A stretch of DNA of 64,000 nt from assembly GCA_034522175.1 (NCBI GenBank), contig JAXHLQ010000001.1, positions 558,001 through 622,000 on the forward strand. Reading direction: 5' to 3'. Numbering within the stretch: position 1 is the first letter of the stretch; every line of letters begins with the position of its first letter. Origin of the DNA: JAIPDZ01 sp034522175 (GTDB lineage: Bacteria > Desulfobacterota > DSM-4660 > Desulfatiglandales > Desulfatiglandaceae). The notes under the pieces are model-generated. The model was not told the DNA's origin and made no database searches. It saw only the letters and a program-made list of their open reading frames with translations. The position numbers and the translations under genes were made by a program. This document shows positions 38,522 to 49,910 of the stretch, piece after piece.

Positions 38522-39459
38522 TGGCTTTGCTTTGTGAGTATGCTGTAACCCACGATGTCTTTGACACGAGTTTTTACCCCCACGAAGAAGTTGGGACTGC
38601 CCGCCTTGAATATCTAAAGGACGTATTCCTCGAAGAGGCATTGTTGCGCAACCTGCGCGCCGGCGAATGGCTATCTGTTTTCAAAAATAACGAGCGTCCG
38701 TGGCACAGACGGGGCATGGAGCTGCTCAAGAAAATGGCCAAACAGAACCGCCTTCGCCTTGCGAAAAAGGCGCTGCCAATAGTTCCAGCAAGTGATGCCG
38801 ACTGGTGTCGGGAGGCTTTGGCAACTCATGGTTTGAATCCCATGACCGGTGTTATTTCCACGGCCCAAGTGGTGAACGATGTCGGTCCTGATCCCATTTT
38901 GGGACGAATTGATCGACTCGGAAGCTCCCCCTGCTGGGCAAACCGCGACCCATCCGCACGGCCGGCAAGATGCCATGACGACTATGAGGATCAGCTTCGC
39001 TTGATCATGACATGTGCCAATTCAGTGATGCTCATTGATCCCCACCTGGACCCATCACAAAGACGGTATGGCGATGTTTTGCCGTTATTGCTCCTGGCGC
39101 AGGGCCGTCAGCCTGCACCGCTCATAGAAATTCACCGGGTTATGTATGTCGGCTCAGGTCGAAGCCGTCAGTTCATCGATGGGGTTGAGTGGGAAGAACG
39201 CTTCCGGGATGCATGGAGCCCTGGTCTGTCTGCCGGCGGTTTGAAGGCTGAAATTTTTATCTGGGACGATCACCATGACCGCTACTTGATTACGGACCTC
39301 ATTGGAATTGAAATGGGAAACGGTTACGATACAACCGCCAATCCAAATGACATAACGACCTGGAGTCGCATAGGCCGCAGAGACCGGGATGATATTCAGC
39401 GAGAATTCGACCCCGCATGTAATCGGCATACGTTGAGACACCGTTTCACTGTGTCATGA
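38518..39459 (+). CDS. unknown protein, partner of the AAA ATPase
   Basis: 313 residues, overlapping the ATPase gene by four bases. I do not recognise a named family. The C-terminal half contains SVMLIDPHLDPSQRRYGDVL, then EIHRVMYVGSGRSRQFIDGV and FIWDDHHDRYLITDLIGIEM followed by GNGYD. This spacing of strand, HDRYLIT and a glycine-rich turn recalls a phospholipase-D-like half-domain, with Arg in place of the HxK Lys. A nuclease or RNA-binding effector role is possible. The gene is intact. Confidence 0.6.
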   Translation: MMALLCEYAVTHDVFDTSFYPHEEVGTARLEYLKDVFLEEALLRNLRAGEWLSVFKNNERPWHRRGMELLKKMAKQNRLRLAKKALPIVPASDADWCREALATHGLNPMTGVISTAQVVNDVGPDPILGRIDRLGSSPCWANRDPSARPARCHDDYEDQLRLIMTCANSVMLIDPHLDPSQRRYGDVLPLLLLAQGRQPAPLIEIHRVMYVGSGRSRQFIDGVEWEERFRDAWSPGLSAGGLKAEIFIWDDHHDRYLITDLIGIEMGNGYDTTANPNDITTWSRIGRRDRDDIQREFDPACNRHTLRHRFTVS

Positions 39460-39480
39460 ATATTAACATGAGCGTTAAAA

Positions 39481-40695
39481 ATGCCGTCAACATTAACATG
39501 GATAGATCATGACCCAACTGCTCGAGAAAGGGCATTGCGCATCCTCTCGCTTTTTCAGGAAAGGGAGAGCCGAGATGAGCTCGGATTAGGTGCGATTAGG
39601 GATTCCTTGGCAGACGCTTTGTTTCCCGGCACAAGCACCATCCAAACCCGCCTACGGTACATGCTCTTTGTTCCATGGGTGTACACGGATCTTGAAAAAA
39701 GGCGTATTTCCCCACCGGCATTTGCCGCCAAGGCACGCCAGATGGAAATGGCCTTGGTCGATCCGCTTTTATCGAATTCGGACCATGCAGGCGTTTTTGG
39801 GAGGCTTGCGGGCAGATCTTTGAAGCGTTTGCCGAGTTCGGTCTACTGGAATGGCTTGGGGGAATGGGGTATTCGGAGAATCTCCTGTTCTCAGGATGAA
39901 TACCATAGACATGTGGACGAGGTGTACAAACGCCGTGATGTCTCCCGCAGACGTTATGAAAAGGACGATTATCCAGAAAGCGAAACCCAGACTTGGCATC
40001 CTCGATTGCCTGCTCCGCCGGATGGCTTTCCTGATGACGTAGATCAAATTACTTTTGAACTGGAACCAGATGAATCCAGTTTCTTGCTGGATCGGCTGCT
40101 GAAATCTCAAAAGGACAGCCTTCTGGCTTTTTTGGCTCTCAACTGTCAACCCGTTGATTGCGATTGTCCTTGGCAACATCCGGAGCTAAATAGCTTTTCC
40201 TCGGAGCACAAGGAACTAATACATTACGCCGAGTTCTTTTCAACGCTTATGCATGGTGCTGCATTTCTATACAACCTAATGCTGGCAGAGCTGTCTGGTC
40301 GAAAGGAGCTGGAAGACGAACATCGGGAAAACCTCGAAGAATGGAGAGGCCGACTTCAACATTGTCAATGGCTTGACCTTCCGCTTCAAGGCTTATGGAA
40401 TTTGACTGCAGGACGAGGACACACGATCACAAGGAAGACAAAGGACTTCGTCTCGGCGTGGCATCGACGGGCGCTGGCTACTCGTGGCAATGTAGCCGTC
40501 GATTCTGACAGCAGGATGCTAATCAGGGATCGGGAACGGCGGCTCAAAGGCGTTCGATCCCGTTTCACGAATCCAAGGGCGAGGGACCAGTGGAAAGGAT
40601 ACGCCGGTGTGGGCCAGATGGCATACCGTTGGTCAAACGTAAAAACCCTGCTCTCAGATCTCCATGCGGGCTTGAATGGGAGCGGTCATGCTTAA
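39481..40695 (+). CDS. DUF6361 family protein
   Basis: 404 residues. The N-terminus (TWIDHDPTARERALRILSLF, then DELGLGAIRDSLADALFPGT and QTRLRYMLFVPWVY) is the DUF6361 signature. A Cys pair (NCQPVDCDCPW) lies near residue 223. No catalytic motif is evident. In my recollection DUF6361 genes stand beside PLD-like and helicase genes in defence islands, as here. A 21-base gap follows the previous gene, and it overlaps the next. Confidence 0.75.
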   Translation: MPSTLTWIDHDPTARERALRILSLFQERESRDELGLGAIRDSLADALFPGTSTIQTRLRYMLFVPWVYTDLEKRRISPPAFAAKARQMEMALVDPLLSNSDHAGVFGRLAGRSLKRLPSSVYWNGLGEWGIRRISCSQDEYHRHVDEVYKRRDVSRRRYEKDDYPESETQTWHPRLPAPPDGFPDDVDQITFELEPDESSFLLDRLLKSQKDSLLAFLALNCQPVDCDCPWQHPELNSFSSEHKELIHYAEFFSTLMHGAAFLYNLMLAELSGRKELEDEHRENLEEWRGRLQHCQWLDLPLQGLWNLTAGRGHTITRKTKDFVSAWHRRALATRGNVAVDSDSRMLIRDRERRLKGVRSRFTNPRARDQWKGYAGVGQMAYRWSNVKTLLSDLHAGLNGSGHA

Positions 40696-42490
40696 TCCAG
40701 ATGCTCGGAGTCTTTACACTGGAGCCGTAACGCCACCGCCGGGATATCTTTTCGACCAGGCAGTTGCGACAACATACTCCCTCGATCCGGCCACGGTACT
40801 CTCACTGCCGACACATATTGCACTTGCCGAGCGCCCTTCTTCGACCGCTATTGACCCGATAAAGCTTCTGGAATCCCTCCGTCGGCTTTCTGGTCGGTTT
40901 AGTGTCTACGTGGACCATGCCGGCATAAAACCCCCCTCGGGCAGCAACGTTCTTTTCGGTCTGCTGGAATCAATGGTGATTCCGACCAAAGCACCAAGAG
41001 GAGGTGTATTTCACCCCAAAATGTGGGTGCTACGCTTTGTTCAACCGGATGTAGATGAGCCTCCTTTGATCCGGCTGCTCATATTATCACGCAACATTAC
41101 CTATGACCGGTCGTGGGACATCTCACTGCAACTGGAGGGACGACCAGGACGACGATATATTGCCGCCAATCGGCCTTTGGGAGAGTTCCTGAGTTCTCTG
41201 CCAACTATAAGTACGCAGCCGGTGGAAAAAGCAAGAAAGGTCCAGATAGACCGGCTTGCAGATGACCTCAGAAAGACAGCATGGGAATTGCCAGAGGGAT
41301 TTGAGGAAGTTGCATTTCATATCATAGGCACCAAGAGAAAAGCGTGGTCACCGTCTTGGTCAAGGCGGATGGCAGTTATCTCTCCATTCATAACGGACGA
41401 GGCACTCTCGTGGCTGAGCGATCAAACAGAGGAACTGGTAGCTGTTGTTTCCAGGCCTGACGAACTAAATCAAATCCGCGCAGAGACACTGCAACTGGCT
41501 GATAAATGGTTCACTCTCGATGAAGCGGCGGAGACGGAAGATGGCGAGGAGCCAGACAAGCAAGATACAGTTGGCCTGCACGCAAAGGTATATGTGGCGG
41601 AAAAGGGGTGGTGGACAAGGCTCTACCTGGGTTCAGCAAATGCTACGTCCGCAGCACTGCTCCAATGCAACAATAGCGAGATTCTGGTCGAGCTGGTTGG
41701 GAGAACAAGTCGTGTCGGCGGCATAGAAACGCTTCTTGGTGAAAACGGCCTGGGCCCCATCTTGGCCGAGTACACACAACCGGATGAGCTTGCACCAGTA
41801 GACGACGAAGAAACTTCTGCACGGAAGGCTCTTGAGAAAGCAAGAGACTTACTGGCAAATGCAAAACTGAAATTGACTTGTGAAGTTGATGGGGATACCT
41901 GGCGGTTGTCACTTGTTTTGACCGAGCCCCTTTCTATATCAGGCATTTCCGGGTTCAAGGCCTGGCCCATTACTGTGTCGGAGGACCGGGCTACGGATGT
42001 TTTCGCCCTAACCCGGTCCGGATTCGCCGAGATTGGACGGTATGCCACTGAATCTGTGACTGGGCTTGTAGCCTTCGAATTTGTTTCGGAAATCAGGAAG
42101 TTGTCGTTGCGAATGGTGTTGAATATTCCCGTAGAGGGACTCCCTGAAAACCGAGACGATGCCATCTTCAAACTGGTTTTGAATAATCGGGAAGGCTTTC
42201 TGCGCTATATACTCCTACTTCTTGGAGAATATACGGGTGGGTTCTTAAACAAGGGGGGCCTCTTCAATACCGGGAATGGGTCTGGTTCCTGGGCTGAAGG
42301 CATAACTAACGAAGTGCCAATCCTCGAGGAACTCGCCAGAGCGTTTAGTCGAAGCCCGGACAAGCTCAAAGATGTCAAGGCCGTTGTAAACCGCTTAATG
42401 CGCGATGAGGATAGCAAGTCCATTGTCCCCAAAAAATTCATCGAGTTGTGGAGTGTTTTTGAAATTGCCATGGAGGAAGCTGACAAGTGA
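40688..42490 (+). CDS. phospholipase-D-like protein (two HKD-type motifs)
   Basis: 600 residues from ATG 40688, which has GGGAG at good spacing; the ATG at 40676 is also in frame. Two PLD half-sites are visible: FHPKMWVLRFV ... LLILSRNITYDRSWD (about 120-155) and LHAKVYVAEKG ... RLYLGSANATSAAL (about 295-325). Together they would form one active site of a nuclease or phosphodiesterase. The C-terminal ~250 residues are unassigned. It overlaps DUF6361 by eight bases and the helicase by four, so the three are one unit. The nearest known parallel is DISARM, where a PLD protein (DrmC) works with helicases. Confidence 0.82.
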   Translation: MLNPDARSLYTGAVTPPPGYLFDQAVATTYSLDPATVLSLPTHIALAERPSSTAIDPIKLLESLRRLSGRFSVYVDHAGIKPPSGSNVLFGLLESMVIPTKAPRGGVFHPKMWVLRFVQPDVDEPPLIRLLILSRNITYDRSWDISLQLEGRPGRRYIAANRPLGEFLSSLPTISTQPVEKARKVQIDRLADDLRKTAWELPEGFEEVAFHIIGTKRKAWSPSWSRRMAVISPFITDEALSWLSDQTEELVAVVSRPDELNQIRAETLQLADKWFTLDEAAETEDGEEPDKQDTVGLHAKVYVAEKGWWTRLYLGSANATSAALLQCNNSEILVELVGRTSRVGGIETLLGENGLGPILAEYTQPDELAPVDDEETSARKALEKARDLLANAKLKLTCEVDGDTWRLSLVLTEPLSISGISGFKAWPITVSEDRATDVFALTRSGFAEIGRYATESVTGLVAFEFVSEIRKLSLRMVLNIPVEGLPENRDDAIFKLVLNNREGFLRYILLLLGEYTGGFLNKGGLFNTGNGSGSWAEGITNEVPILEELARAFSRSPDKLKDVKAVVNRLMRDEDSKSIVPKKFIELWSVFEIAMEEADK

Positions 42491-45400
42491 CAAGAAGATC
42501 GGAAAACACAGAACTTGTCCTTGCCAGATTAAAGGACTTCCAACGTCGTACCGCTGAGTATGTGTTTCGCCGTTTCTACCTTGATCCGACCACCACAGAC
42601 CGCTTTCTCGTGGCTGATGAGGTTGGTCTCGGGAAGACTCTTGTGGCGCGGGGGATCATCGCACTTGCAATCGAGCACTTGCGAAGAGAAGTGGATAGAA
42701 TCGACATCGTCTATATCTGCTCCAACATCAGCATCGCATCTCAGAATATTCACCGGTTGAATGTTACGGGTGTTCAGGAATTCGTTCGTCCGACTCGGCT
42801 ATCCCTTTTACCAATGCATATTGCTGGAATTCGCAAGAACCATGTCAATTATGTCAGCCTTACGTCAGGCACGAGTTTCGATCCAAAATCCCGAGAAGGC
42901 AAAGACGAAGAGCGAGCCCTGATACACCTCTTGTTGAAAGGGAAATTGGGTGTTAGCCCTGCCGGGCTCAGACGGTTGCTTCAATGTCGGGTGAGTGATG
43001 ATAACTGGTGGTGGTGGACCCATGAATGGAGGCCTGAAGCACTCGACAACGACGTCTGTGAAGCATTTGTGAAGAACGTCATCGAAGACCGAGAGCTGCA
43101 TCAGCGTATAGCAGATTTTTGTGCAATGTCAAAAAGACGAGTTCTGTGGGACCATCCAGAACGACTGGAACTCGTTTCGGAACTGCGATTCCGTCTTGCC
43201 GAAATGAGCGTCGAAATGTTGGAACCGGATTTAATCATCCTGGATGAGTTTCAGCGCTTCAAAAACCTCCTGGACCATACAAATCCTGAAGCCCGACTTG
43301 CCCAAAAGCTGTTTCGGTACGAGCAGGTCAAAACGCTGCTTCTGTCGGCAACACCATATAAGATGCTATCTCTTGATCACGAGCAAGATGACGATCATTA
43401 CCCGGATTTTCTAAATACCCTTCGGTTCCTGTTTGATTCTGAATCGGTCATAGATGACCTCAGGCGGGAAATACAAACGTTCAGACAATCCCTATACATG
43501 ATTGGCACGGACAATGGTTTCGCGGTTTCATGTGCCCGAGATGCACTCCAATCGACACTTTGTCGTGTTATGTGTCGAACAGAACGGGTGGGTATGACGC
43601 ACTCTCTTGATGCAATGCTTTCTGAATCCCGCGACAGACCCACTTTGCAGCCATGCGACTTGCATGAGGCTGTTATGGCCGACAGAGTCGCGTCAAGCGT
43701 TGGAGCACGCGACATCATCGAGTATTGGAAATCGAGCCCATATCTTATCAACTTTCTTAGACGATACGAATTCAGGCGTAAGCTGGAGGCTCAATGTGAC
43801 GATCCGAGCGATGAGCTCATCGCTGCTTTGAGCGCAGACGGAAATAGGTTGCTTCAAAAAGCCGCCATCCAATCGTATCAGGAGGTGTCTCCGTCTAACC
43901 CGAGAATGAGAGAACTCTTTTCTCTCACAATTGACCGCGGGCTTTGGAAGATTTTCTGGATGCCGCCTTCCATGCCCTACAGCAAGCCAGACGGCCCTTA
44001 TGCTGATGTCAATGAGGTAACGAAGAACCTGGTGTTTTCAGCATGGAACGTTGTGCCTGATGCGATTGCATCCCTTTGCTCCTATGAGGCGGAGCGGAGG
44101 ATGATATCCGGCTTTTCAAAACAGATAAGCCATGACCAGCTCTATGACGAGTTGCGTCCACTGCTTCGATACTCTCGAAGCGCCGAAGGTCGGTTGACCG
44201 GGATGTCTGTTCTGATTCTTCTATATCCAAGCCCGACATTGGCAGATCTGGTAGACCCTCTATACCTGTCGATGGTCCATCATGAAACAGGTCCTATTCC
44301 ACCTGACGTCATGGTAGAGAGAGCCGGCGAGGTTCTGAAACCAATCCTTCTTAGACTTATTGAGGGAACCACCGATAGCGGACCGGAGGATCAGCGATGG
44401 TATTGGGCAGCTCCGGCGCTCATGGACGGACATCGGTTTCCGAGCCTGAAATCCTGGCTGGTGGATGACTACGAAGGTTGGCCGTCGGTATCCACAGACG
44501 GACAGACCGAGAGAGGCGAACGCTTTAAAGAACATCTTGAGCTCTTCCACCAGGTAATGGATCAGGACATCGAAACACCACTCGGACGTCCTCCTGCCGA
44601 TTTGATCAAGATACTCAGCACGATGGCCGTTGCAGCACCGGGTGTATGTGCCCTGCGAGCACTTAGAAGACAATCTCCTTCCCTTGCTTGGGACTCTAAC
44701 GCTCTTCTTCATGGGGCGGTAAGGATATCGGAGGGATTCAGAACCCTGTTCAACCTACCTGAAAGCATTGCACTCCTTCGAGGCGATGAGCCCGAGACTT
44801 TCTATTGGCAGCTTGCACTACGGCATTGCCTCGAGGGAAACATCCAATCTCTGCTTGATGAACAAAGCCACTGCCTCCTCGAATCGCTTGGCGTCATCGA
44901 CGAATCAGAGTCTGAACGAGCGATTGCCATCGGGGATTCCATTGGTTCATCCCTTTCTGTCAGAACCTCACAGTTGCAGATGGATGAAGTGCGTGTAGAC
45001 CCAGAAAACCGCAAGGTTGAACTTGAAGGTTATAACACCAGGTGCCGTTTTGCCCTTCGCTTTGCTGAATTGAAAGACGAGAGAGGAGCAACCGTCGCCC
45101 GGGCTGACACCGTAAGAGACGCGTTTAATTCACCGTTTAGACCGTTTGTTCTCGCTTCGACATCAATTGGGCAGGAGGGATTGGATTTTCATACATGGTG
45201 TCATTCAGTAATCCATTGGAACCTTCCCAATAACCCTGTTGATTTGGAACAGCGAGAGGGAAGAATCCATAGGTATAAGGGTCACGCGGTCAGGAAAAAT
45301 ATCGCGCTGGCCTATGGACTGAACGCATTGAGAGAAAGATGGGATCAACAGGGCGATCCATGGCGTTTCATGTTTGAGTTGGCAAGGATGGATCGGCCAG

Positions 45401-45667
45401 CTGAAGCAAACGACTTGATCCCATATTGGCTTTATGAAGTCGAGGGGAGGTGCAAGGATTGAACGACGCGTTCCAATCCTTGCCTACAGCAAGGACGAGC
45501 CGCATTTTCATCGGTTAAAGAAAATGCTCGCTGTCTACCGCATGGTCTTCGGGCAACCGAGGCAGGAAGACCTACTTGAGTATCTGGCGGATAGGTTAGG
45601 CGAAGAGCAGCGGGACGGTCGTGCTTTGGATATGTGGCGGGTGGCGTTGGAACCACCCATGGAATGA
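42487..45667 (+). CDS. large SF2 helicase of defence type (one frameshift near C-terminus)
   Basis: 1059 residues after removing one extra G near 45443, where GAGGGGAGG should be GAGGGAGG; the frame then continues GGARIERRVPILAYSKD. The first 991 residues are uninterrupted. Motor: motif I VADEVGLGKTLVARGI, motif II LIILDEFQRFKN, motif III LLLSATPYKM, motif V ASTSIGQEGLDF, motif VI DLEQREGRIHRYKGH. There is a long insert between the RecA lobes. Related SNF2/DEAD-type helicases drive DISARM and similar systems. The GTG start overlaps the PLD stop (GTGA). The break affects only about 70 residues, so activity might survive. Confidence 0.88.
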
Positions 45668-45676
45668 GACCGAGTC

Positions 45677-46018
45677 ATGATCCAGGATTTGGAACAGATT
45701 GAGTACCGCAAAGGCATGCTCGAAAAAGGCATGAAGCCTGAAAAACTGCCTATGAAAGTCTGGCGGGGTGGCAAGATTCCTGCGAACGTCCGCGCCGCCA
45801 TCAATGAAGAAGACCTGCTCAACCTCGGAGGCGTTCACGGTGATCGGGACGCCGGTGATCCCGTTGAGTACGACCATCTGAGACTCATCCTGACCGACGA
45901 TACCGTCGAAATTAGGGTCTTCAACCGGGGAATCACGCTGTTCACGTCGGGTGATGAAAAGGTGAGGCGCATCCACCGGGTGCTCTGCAAATTGGACCAA
46001 CCAGGGAACGGCACATGA
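45677..46018 (+). CDS. conserved hypothetical protein at the end of the defence operon
   Basis: 113 residues, MIQDLEQIEYRKGMLEKGMK and following, with ILTDDTVEIRVFNRGITLF in the second half. No named family comes to mind. It starts nine bases after the helicase stop and is probably the last gene of the operon. Confidence 0.6.
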   Translation: MIQDLEQIEYRKGMLEKGMKPEKLPMKVWRGGKIPANVRAAINEEDLLNLGGVHGDRDAGDPVEYDHLRLILTDDTVEIRVFNRGITLFTSGDEKVRRIHRVLCKLDQPGNGT

Positions 46019-46028
46019 TCAGACGAGG

Positions 46029-46343
46029 ATGAACACGGAAAAGGTTGCATGGTCCGGAAGGATTGTTTCCATCCAGCCCCGCATCCGGCTGATGCGGTCT
46101 TTCGATGAGCGGAGCCACAGCTACCTGGGATATGTGCTTCGGCTCGAAGGAACAATAGGCGATGAACCCGGCAAATTCTTAATCGCCATTGGAAAGGCCG
46201 CACAAGCGAAGCATCGTTTCCAGGCAGGTATGGAGGCAAGTGGTCAGGCGGTTCCCGTTCCTTATCCGCGGCTTGAGTTGGCCGGATTCTACAAGGCAAG
46301 CGGGTTGAAGATGCTGAAAGATACTGATGGGAACTTCCAATGA
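46029..46343 (+). CDS. hypothetical protein, probably C-terminally truncated
   Basis: 104 residues (WSGRIVSIQPRIRLMRSFDE, SYLGYVLRLEG, FLIAIGKAAQAKHRF). I recall the family as larger, with a C-terminal Cys-rich part that is absent here, so this looks like the N-terminal half. The stop overlaps the next start by four bases. Function unknown; family members turn up near restriction systems. Confidence 0.5.
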   Translation: MNTEKVAWSGRIVSIQPRIRLMRSFDERSHSYLGYVLRLEGTIGDEPGKFLIAIGKAAQAKHRFQAGMEASGQAVPVPYPRLELAGFYKASGLKMLKDTDGNFQ

Positions 46344-46552
46344 AATTCGTTTATCTCATTCAGAGCATTCCTTTCCCAAATCAACAATACATAGGGATTA
46401 CATCGGAAGTGAGCCACCGTCTTGCCGTCCACAACGAGGGCGGGTCATCACATACCTCAAAAGACCGTCCCTGGAAAACTGAAAAAGCCGTTGCCTTCGA
46501 AAGATACCTCGAATCTCATTCAAACCGGGCCTTCGCCTCGAAGCATTTTTAA
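46340..46552 (+). CDS. GIY-YIG domain protein with an internal deletion
   Basis: 70 residues. FVYLIQSIPFPNQQYIGIT is the GIY-YIG core and RLAVHNEGGSSHTSKDRPWK follows as usual. The chain then jumps straight to EKAVAFERYLESHS, so the roughly ten residues that normally form the strand after PWK are missing. The nuclease fold is probably damaged. The catalytic Tyr and Arg region is present; the Glu (AFERYL) is present too. Confidence 0.65.
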   Translation: MKFVYLIQSIPFPNQQYIGITSEVSHRLAVHNEGGSSHTSKDRPWKTEKAVAFERYLESHSNRAFASKHF

Positions 46553-46644
46553 TCTTTGTCCCGGTGAAGCTGGAAAGCGAAGCCGGAACAATTCAAGACA
46601 TGGAGCCAGAACCTCGGACACGAGAAAGTTCTGACATCCTTTTT

Positions 46645-46837
46645 AAGCTATGGTGAAGTTGCCTGCCAGCGACAGAGAGAAATCAGCGATCCCTGGTCGG
46701 AGGGATACAACCGGAACAGACTTCATGAGTCATCAGGCAACCGCACTCCCATCGAGTATCTGGAGAGAACCTTCGACTCCCGGGTTCCACTTATACACGG
46801 CAATAAAAAAAGAGCTTTACAATATTATCATACGTGA
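46645..46837 (+). pseudogene. C-terminal remnant of an IS transposase (rve integrase core)
   Basis: An open stretch encoding EGYNRNRLHESSGNRTPIEY resembles the end of IS3/IS481-type DDE transposases (YNxxRLHSSLGxRTPxEY). No start, no catalytic domain and no inverted repeats are visible. The preceding bases 46553-46644 hold nothing I recognise. Confidence 0.4.
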
Positions 46838-46853
46838 ATGATTAAAATAGTGG

Positions 46854-46882
46854 TTGACTCAAAAGAAAAGAGATGTTAACTG
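46854..46882 (+). promoter_or_regulatory. probable perR promoter
   Basis: TTGACT at 46854-46859 and, after 17 bases, TAACTG at 46877-46882. The -10 is weak. It overlaps the left edge of the operator-like palindrome at 46881. Confidence 0.4.
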
Positions 46883-46895
46883 ATAACTATTATCA
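46881..46895. promoter_or_regulatory. Fur/PerR-type operator
   Basis: TGATAA-CTA-TTATCA, a perfect 6-3-6 palindrome close to the PerR box (TTATAATnATTATAA), 21 bases before the perR start and just downstream of its -10. This indicates autorepression. Confidence 0.7.
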
Positions 46896-46916
46896 TTTAT
46901 ATAAGAGAGGTATCAG

Positions 46917-47360
46917 GTGGCGGACCCTAAAAAAAGATTTGAAATCATCATCCAGGAACTAAGGAACAATGGTTACAAGATCACGCCTCAGCGGCTGGCC
47001 ATTGTTAAGATCCTCGCCAGAAGCGATGGACATCCCAGTGTTGAGACCATTCATGACCGGATAAAACAAGATTTTCCGACAATGAGTCTCGCCACTGTTT
47101 ACAAAAATGTTGAATTAATTAAATCCGTTGGTGAGGTGCTTGAGTTGGGCTTCCCGAACGGGAGTAACCGATATGATGGAAACAAGCCTGCCCCCCATCC
47201 ACACGTCATCTGCATCAAGTGTAAAAAAATTGTCGATCCCGACCTGGACAGCCTGGATGAACTGGAAAAGGAGGTCGCAATGGAGACCCGATTTAAGATT
47301 CTCAGCCATCGGTTAGACTTTTTCGGTATTTGCAGCAATTGTATAACAGAGAAGGGTTAG
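46917..47360 (+). CDS. perR: Fur-family repressor, PerR-like
   Basis: 147 residues from GTG 46917 (AGAGAGG upstream). DNA-binding domain GYKITPQRLAIVKILARSDG and LATVYKNVELI, then the metal-binding hinge PHPHVICIKCKKIVD with the CxxC structural zinc site, paired with CSNC at the C-terminus. PerR members sense peroxide by metal-catalysed His oxidation. The catalase-peroxidase gene 80 bases downstream on the same strand is the obvious target, and the operator at 46881 supports autoregulation. Confidence 0.88.
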   Translation: MADPKKRFEIIIQELRNNGYKITPQRLAIVKILARSDGHPSVETIHDRIKQDFPTMSLATVYKNVELIKSVGEVLELGFPNGSNRYDGNKPAPHPHVICIKCKKIVDPDLDSLDELEKEVAMETRFKILSHRLDFFGICSNCITEKG

Positions 47361-47439
47361 TATATTTTTTACCATTAATTTATAGGACTTATCCCACAAC
47401 ATTCAATCTTCAACCCAATGATCGAAAGGAGGACATCCC

Positions 47440-49651
<2,212 letters not shown>

Positions 49652-49751
49652 TCCGGGCTTGAACGGGGATATTTCTGAATCCTGACTTCTTGAAGGGCCG
49701 ATCGGATGATCAGGAAGTGATAACGCTCGCTGAGGCTGTTTGCGATATATG

Positions 49752-49796
49752 AGGGCGGCGTTTCAATGCAACCTGAAACGCCGCCCTTTCTTTTTC
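49752..49796 (+). terminator. rho-independent terminator after katG
   Basis: AGGGCGGCGTTTCA (49752-49765) pairs perfectly with TGAAACGCCGCCCT (49774-49787) across an 8-base loop, followed by TTCTTTTT. Confidence 0.92.
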
Positions 49797-49799
49797 CGC

Positions 49800-49829
49800 T
49801 TGACTTACAGTAAAATTTACAGTTTATAT
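49800..49829 (+). promoter_or_regulatory. lexA promoter with direct-repeat operator candidate
   Basis: TTGACT (49800-49805), then after a 17-19 base spacer an AT-rich -10 region (TTTATATATAA from 49823). Between and across them TTACAGT occurs twice (49805-49811 and 49817-49823), a 12-base direct repeat placed to block polymerase. It is a likely LexA site of the direct-repeat kind. Confidence 0.55.
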
Positions 49830-49910
49830 ATAAGGCACAAGGCGTGAGGCGTGAGGGGAAGAGACGAAGGAACGAAGCGCTGGAGGGAGTCAGAAAAACG
49901 GGGAGCGAAT

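Noticed and set aside
45434..45667. A separate 77-residue gene after the helicase.
   Set aside because: Its sequence continues the helicase C-terminus and has no ribosome binding site; one extra G at about 45443 explains the split.
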